From the NCBI GenBank assembly GCA_045632485.1, contig JAZQWT010000127.1, positions 1 to 17,515 on the forward strand: 17,515 nt of DNA, given 5' to 3'. This DNA comes from SIG575 sp045632485 (lineage in GTDB: Bacteria; Bacillota; Clostridia; Oscillospirales; Acutalibacteraceae). The position numbers and the translations under genes were made by a program. The notes under the pieces are model-generated. The model was not told where the DNA came from. It searched no databases and worked only from the letters and a program-made list of their open reading frames with translations. Below, piece by piece: positions 15,216 through 17,515 of the stretch (positions are counted from its first letter, which is position 1; the number at the start of each line of letters is the position of its first letter).

Positions 15216-17515
15216 ATGAGTAAGAAATCATTACCCAAAAAACTGCTCTCAATTCTTCTTGCTGTTTTAATGCTTACAAGCATGTTCTCTGTAGGCATCA
15301 GCGGAATTGTTGCAGAAGCAGCAAAAGTAGGCGGCGGATATGAAGCTATTAATCCTACCGTGGTTAAGTTCTACCAGACAGCAGAACAGGCTGTAGGCAC
15401 AAGTGTTAACACAAGCCTTACTGCTCAGGTATCAAACTCATCTTACAGAGTTAAGATTAATTCAATCACAGCAGTGATGCCTTATAATGGCAATGCAACA
15501 CTCAGCGTCTCCTACTCAGCAGGTGCAATCGTAACAGGTACATCAACATTTGGTGTTACAGGTTCTATCGCTGCATCTGTTAACTCCGCAGTCAGATACA
15601 CCATTAACTATGATGTACAGAACACAAGCGGAACAACAATCTGGAAGAACCTTACAGGATATGGCTACGGTGCCGTTTCAGGCTCCGGTGCACAGTCAGG
15701 TGCCGTTGGTTCAAACTCAGGCAGACCCGCAGATGCCGGTGATCGTTACGATTGGGGTCATTTCGATGAAGTTAACTCTGTTTATGTTCAGCAGGAAAGC
15801 TTCACATTGACATCAAGACAGCGCACAACAAAGAACGCTATCGCAGGCGCAAGTTCTCAGACTCGTACAATTACCACAACAGGTAATCCCCCTCCCACAT
15901 TGACAACTAACAATGTTACTTGGGAATATGTTGAAATGTACGGTGAGAAGGACGTATACACAGACTGGTTTATATATACAACACCTCCTTCAGGTTATTA
16001 TAACTTTACTATTGTTTATGATAACTCAAACTGGTTCGGTGTTCAGATGTACTACCGTGCATCAGGTGACCAGTCACAGGCAAAATCATACCTTAAAGCA
16101 ACTCTTGGTGATGACCTTAACTATTATGTTCAGAAAGGTCATTACACAGACGCATCATGGAATGCTTATGTAAGCGCAATGGACGCAGCAGCTCAGGTTG
16201 CTTATGCAGTTCAGAATGCATCAACAGGCTTCCAGCAGGCTTGTAACCTTGCACAGGCAGCTGACGATAACCTTATTGCAGCATTCAATGCTCTTGAAAG
16301 CAGAGGCTGTGATTACAAGACATACCATGTTGGCGAAGTTGTTAAAGCAGCAACATGTACAGAAAAGGGACAGACAAAATACACATGTCTCTGTGGCAAA
16401 ACAATTACTGAAACTGATATCGCAGCACTTGGCCATAAGGCAGCTGCAGCGGTTGAAGAAAACAGACTTAATGCAACATGTACACAGGATGGTAAATACG
16501 ATACAGTAGTATACTGTTCAGTATGTAAAGCAGAGCTTTCAAGAAATACAACAACTATTCCGAAACTCGCTCATCCTTATAAATCAACAGTAGTAGCTCC
16601 TACTTGTACAGCAGACGGTTACACAAAATGGACTTGTCCTGATTGTGGCGACAATTATAAAGACAGTACTACAGCTGCTCTCGGTCACGAATGGGGCGCA
16701 TGGGAAACAATCCAGGCTCCTACTTGTACAGTTGACGGCGTTAAAGTCAGACACTGTGTAAGAGGTTGTATGGATTCAGGCGTTGTTCCCGCAACAGGCC
16801 ACACAGGTGAATGGACAATTCTTGTTCAGCCCACTTGCGAAGGTGAAGGCGTAAAAACAAGAACATGTACAACTTGCGGAACAATCGAAGAAAACGTTGT
16901 AATTCCTGCACTTGGTCACACAAAAGGCGAAGTAGTTGTTGAAAACAACATTGCTCCCGATTGTGAAAACAAAGGCTCATATGACAACGTAGTTTACTGT
17001 ACAGTTTGTGACAAAGAACTTTCAAGAGTTGAAACAATCGTTGACGCACTTGGTCATACAGATGGTGAAGTAAAAGTAGAAAACAATGTAGCTCCTACAT
17101 GTACAGAAAAAGGTCATTATGACAATGTAGTTTACTGTACAGTTTGTGACGCAGAACTTTCAAGAAAAACAATTGAAGTTGATGCACTTGGTCATACAGC
17201 AGGTGAAACAGTAGTAGAAAACAACGTAGCTCCTACATGTACAGAAAAAGGTCATTATGACAATGTAGTTTACTGTACAGTTTGTGATGCAGAACTTTCA
17301 AGAAAAACAATTGAAGTAGATGCATACGGACATGAATATAAACCTTCAGTAGCAGCTCCCACATGTACAGAAAAAGGTTATACAAAATATGAATGTACAG
17401 TATGTGACGATTCATATATTGCAGACTATGTAGATGCACTCGGACACAAATATGAAAGTGAAGTAGTAGTAGCACCTACATGTACAGAAAAGGGACAGAC
17501 AAAGTATACATGTCA
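15216..17515 (+). CDS. Secreted Cys/His-rich repeat protein, 3' end outside window
   Basis: The frame is open from ATG 15216 to the window edge (over 766 codons). Residues 1-36 form a signal peptide: basic MSKKSLPKK, the hydrophobic stretch LLSILLAVLML, and cleavage near VAEAA. Residues 37-300 are a unique, Ser/Thr/Gly/Tyr-rich, almost cysteine-free region of no family known to me. Residues about 300-370 (TDASWNAYVSAMDAAAQVA, then LIAAFNAL) look like a FIVAR helical module of Firmicutes surface proteins. From residue 379 on, at least ten tandem repeats follow, of the form PTCT-x-x-G-x(5-8)-C-x-x-C-x(10-15)-ALGH. The protein is secreted, possibly cell-surface attached; any anchor lies outside the window. 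The repeats could bind metal or form disulfides. AAAGGA (15199-15204) lies 11 bases upstream; an in-frame ATG at 15207 is too close to it. Confidence 0.88.
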   Translation, partial: MSKKSLPKKLLSILLAVLMLTSMFSVGISGIVAEAAKVGGGYEAINPTVVKFYQTAEQAVGTSVNTSLTAQVSNSSYRVKINSITAVMPYNGNATLSVSYSAGAIVTGTSTFGVTGSIAASVNSAVRYTINYDVQNTSGTTIWKNLTGYGYGAVSGSGAQSGAVGSNSGRPADAGDRYDWGHFDEVNSVYVQQESFTLTSRQRTTKNAIAGASSQTRTITTTGNPPPTLTTNNVTWEYVEMYGEKDVYTDWFIYTTPPSGYYNFTIVYDNSNWFGVQMYYRASGDQSQAKSYLKATLGDDLNYYVQKGHYTDASWNAYVSAMDAAAQVAYAVQNASTGFQQACNLAQAADDNLIAAFNALESRGCDYKTYHVGEVVKAATCTEKGQTKYTCLCGKTITETDIAALGHKAAAAVEENRLNATCTQDGKYDTVVYCSVCKAELSRNTTTIPKLAHPYKSTVVAPTCTADGYTKWTCPDCGDNYKDSTTAALGHEWGAWETIQAPTCTVDGVKVRHCVRGCMDSGVVPATGHTGEWTILVQPTCEGEGVKTRTCTTCGTIEENVVIPALGHTKGEVVVENNIAPDCENKGSYDNVVYCTVCDKELSRVETIVDALGHTDGEVKVENNVAPTCTEKGHYDNVVYCTVCDAELSRKTIEVDALGHTAGETVVENNVAPTCTEKGHYDNVVYCTVCDAELSRKTIEVDAYGHEYKPSVAAPTCTEKGYTKYECTVCDDSYIADYVDALGHKYESEVVVAPTCTEKGQTKYTC
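16350..17515 (+). repeat. Tandem Cys/His coding repeats, ten units, last one cut
   Basis: Units begin (at the residue before T-C-T) at 16350, 16473, 16599, 16719, 16830, 16956, 17094, 17232, 17358 and 17475, giving lengths of 41, 42, 40, 37, 42, 46, 46, 42 and 39 codons. Most carry the core [AP]TC[TE]-x-x-G, a C-x-x-C or C-x-C pair, and a closing [LTY]GH. Units seven and eight (17094 and 17232) are almost identical over their first hundred bases, which points to recent duplication. Different lengths elsewhere show older divergence and in-frame indels. Confidence 0.9.

Noticed and set aside
15550..16509. Several 80-100-codon plus-strand frames within the last gene
   Set aside because: They are out-of-frame shadows of the uninterrupted secreted-protein frame starting at 15216; their Gln/Leu/Thr-rich products are typical of shifted reading.
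16747..17475. Minus-strand frames in the repeat region
   Set aside because: Their periodic Leu/His/Cys-rich products merely mirror the coding repeats; no start signals were found.
16350..17515. Possible CRISPR array
   Set aside because: The repeats are 111-138 bases, of variable length, in one open frame, with no short identical repeats separated by unique spacers.

Overview
The window reads as AT-rich chromosomal DNA of an anaerobic, probably gut-associated Clostridia bacterium of the Ruminococcaceae/Oscillospiraceae type. This is inferred from Firmicutes-style ribosome binding sites, a DUF951 protein next to prfA, an M18 aminopeptidase, and a secreted cysteine/histidine-rich repeat protein of a kind common in gut Clostridia. 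Species cannot be named from the sequence alone.

Region 1 (2-8758, + strand) is a compact apparent operon. It starts with the 3' part of a GHMP sugar kinase of the fucokinase type, whose 5' end lies outside the window. Four tandem paralogous cobalamin-dependent radical SAM proteins of 633-642 residues follow, separated by only about 20 bases. Each has a B12-binding-like N-terminal domain, a CxxxCxxC radical SAM core, and a conserved C-terminal region ending in a YA-K-x-x-W-[FY]-G-[RK] signature. The second gene appears to start at a CTG codon. A perfect 16-bp palindromic hairpin closes the unit. The likeliest reading is a pathway that activates a sugar and modifies it, or a related substrate, by several B12-radical SAM steps. 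The substrate is not known, and this is the most interesting system in the window.

Region 2 (8804-10562, - strand) converges on region 1. It holds an S1-domain RNA-binding protein followed by a membrane-anchored extracellular protein of unknown function.

Region 3 (10625-15005, + strand) is a housekeeping operon read divergently from region 2: a DUF951 protein, peptide release factor 1 (prfA), threonylcarbamoyl-AMP synthase (Sua5/YwlC), dephospho-CoA kinase (coaE) and an M18 aminopeptidase. It has an extended -10 promoter at the front and a strong intrinsic terminator at the end.

Region 4 (15134-17515, + strand) has its own promoter and a large secreted protein that runs off the window edge. 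The protein has a signal peptide, a unique N-terminal region, a FIVAR-like helical segment and at least ten Cys/His repeats of 37-46 residues. Some adjacent repeats are nearly identical at DNA level.
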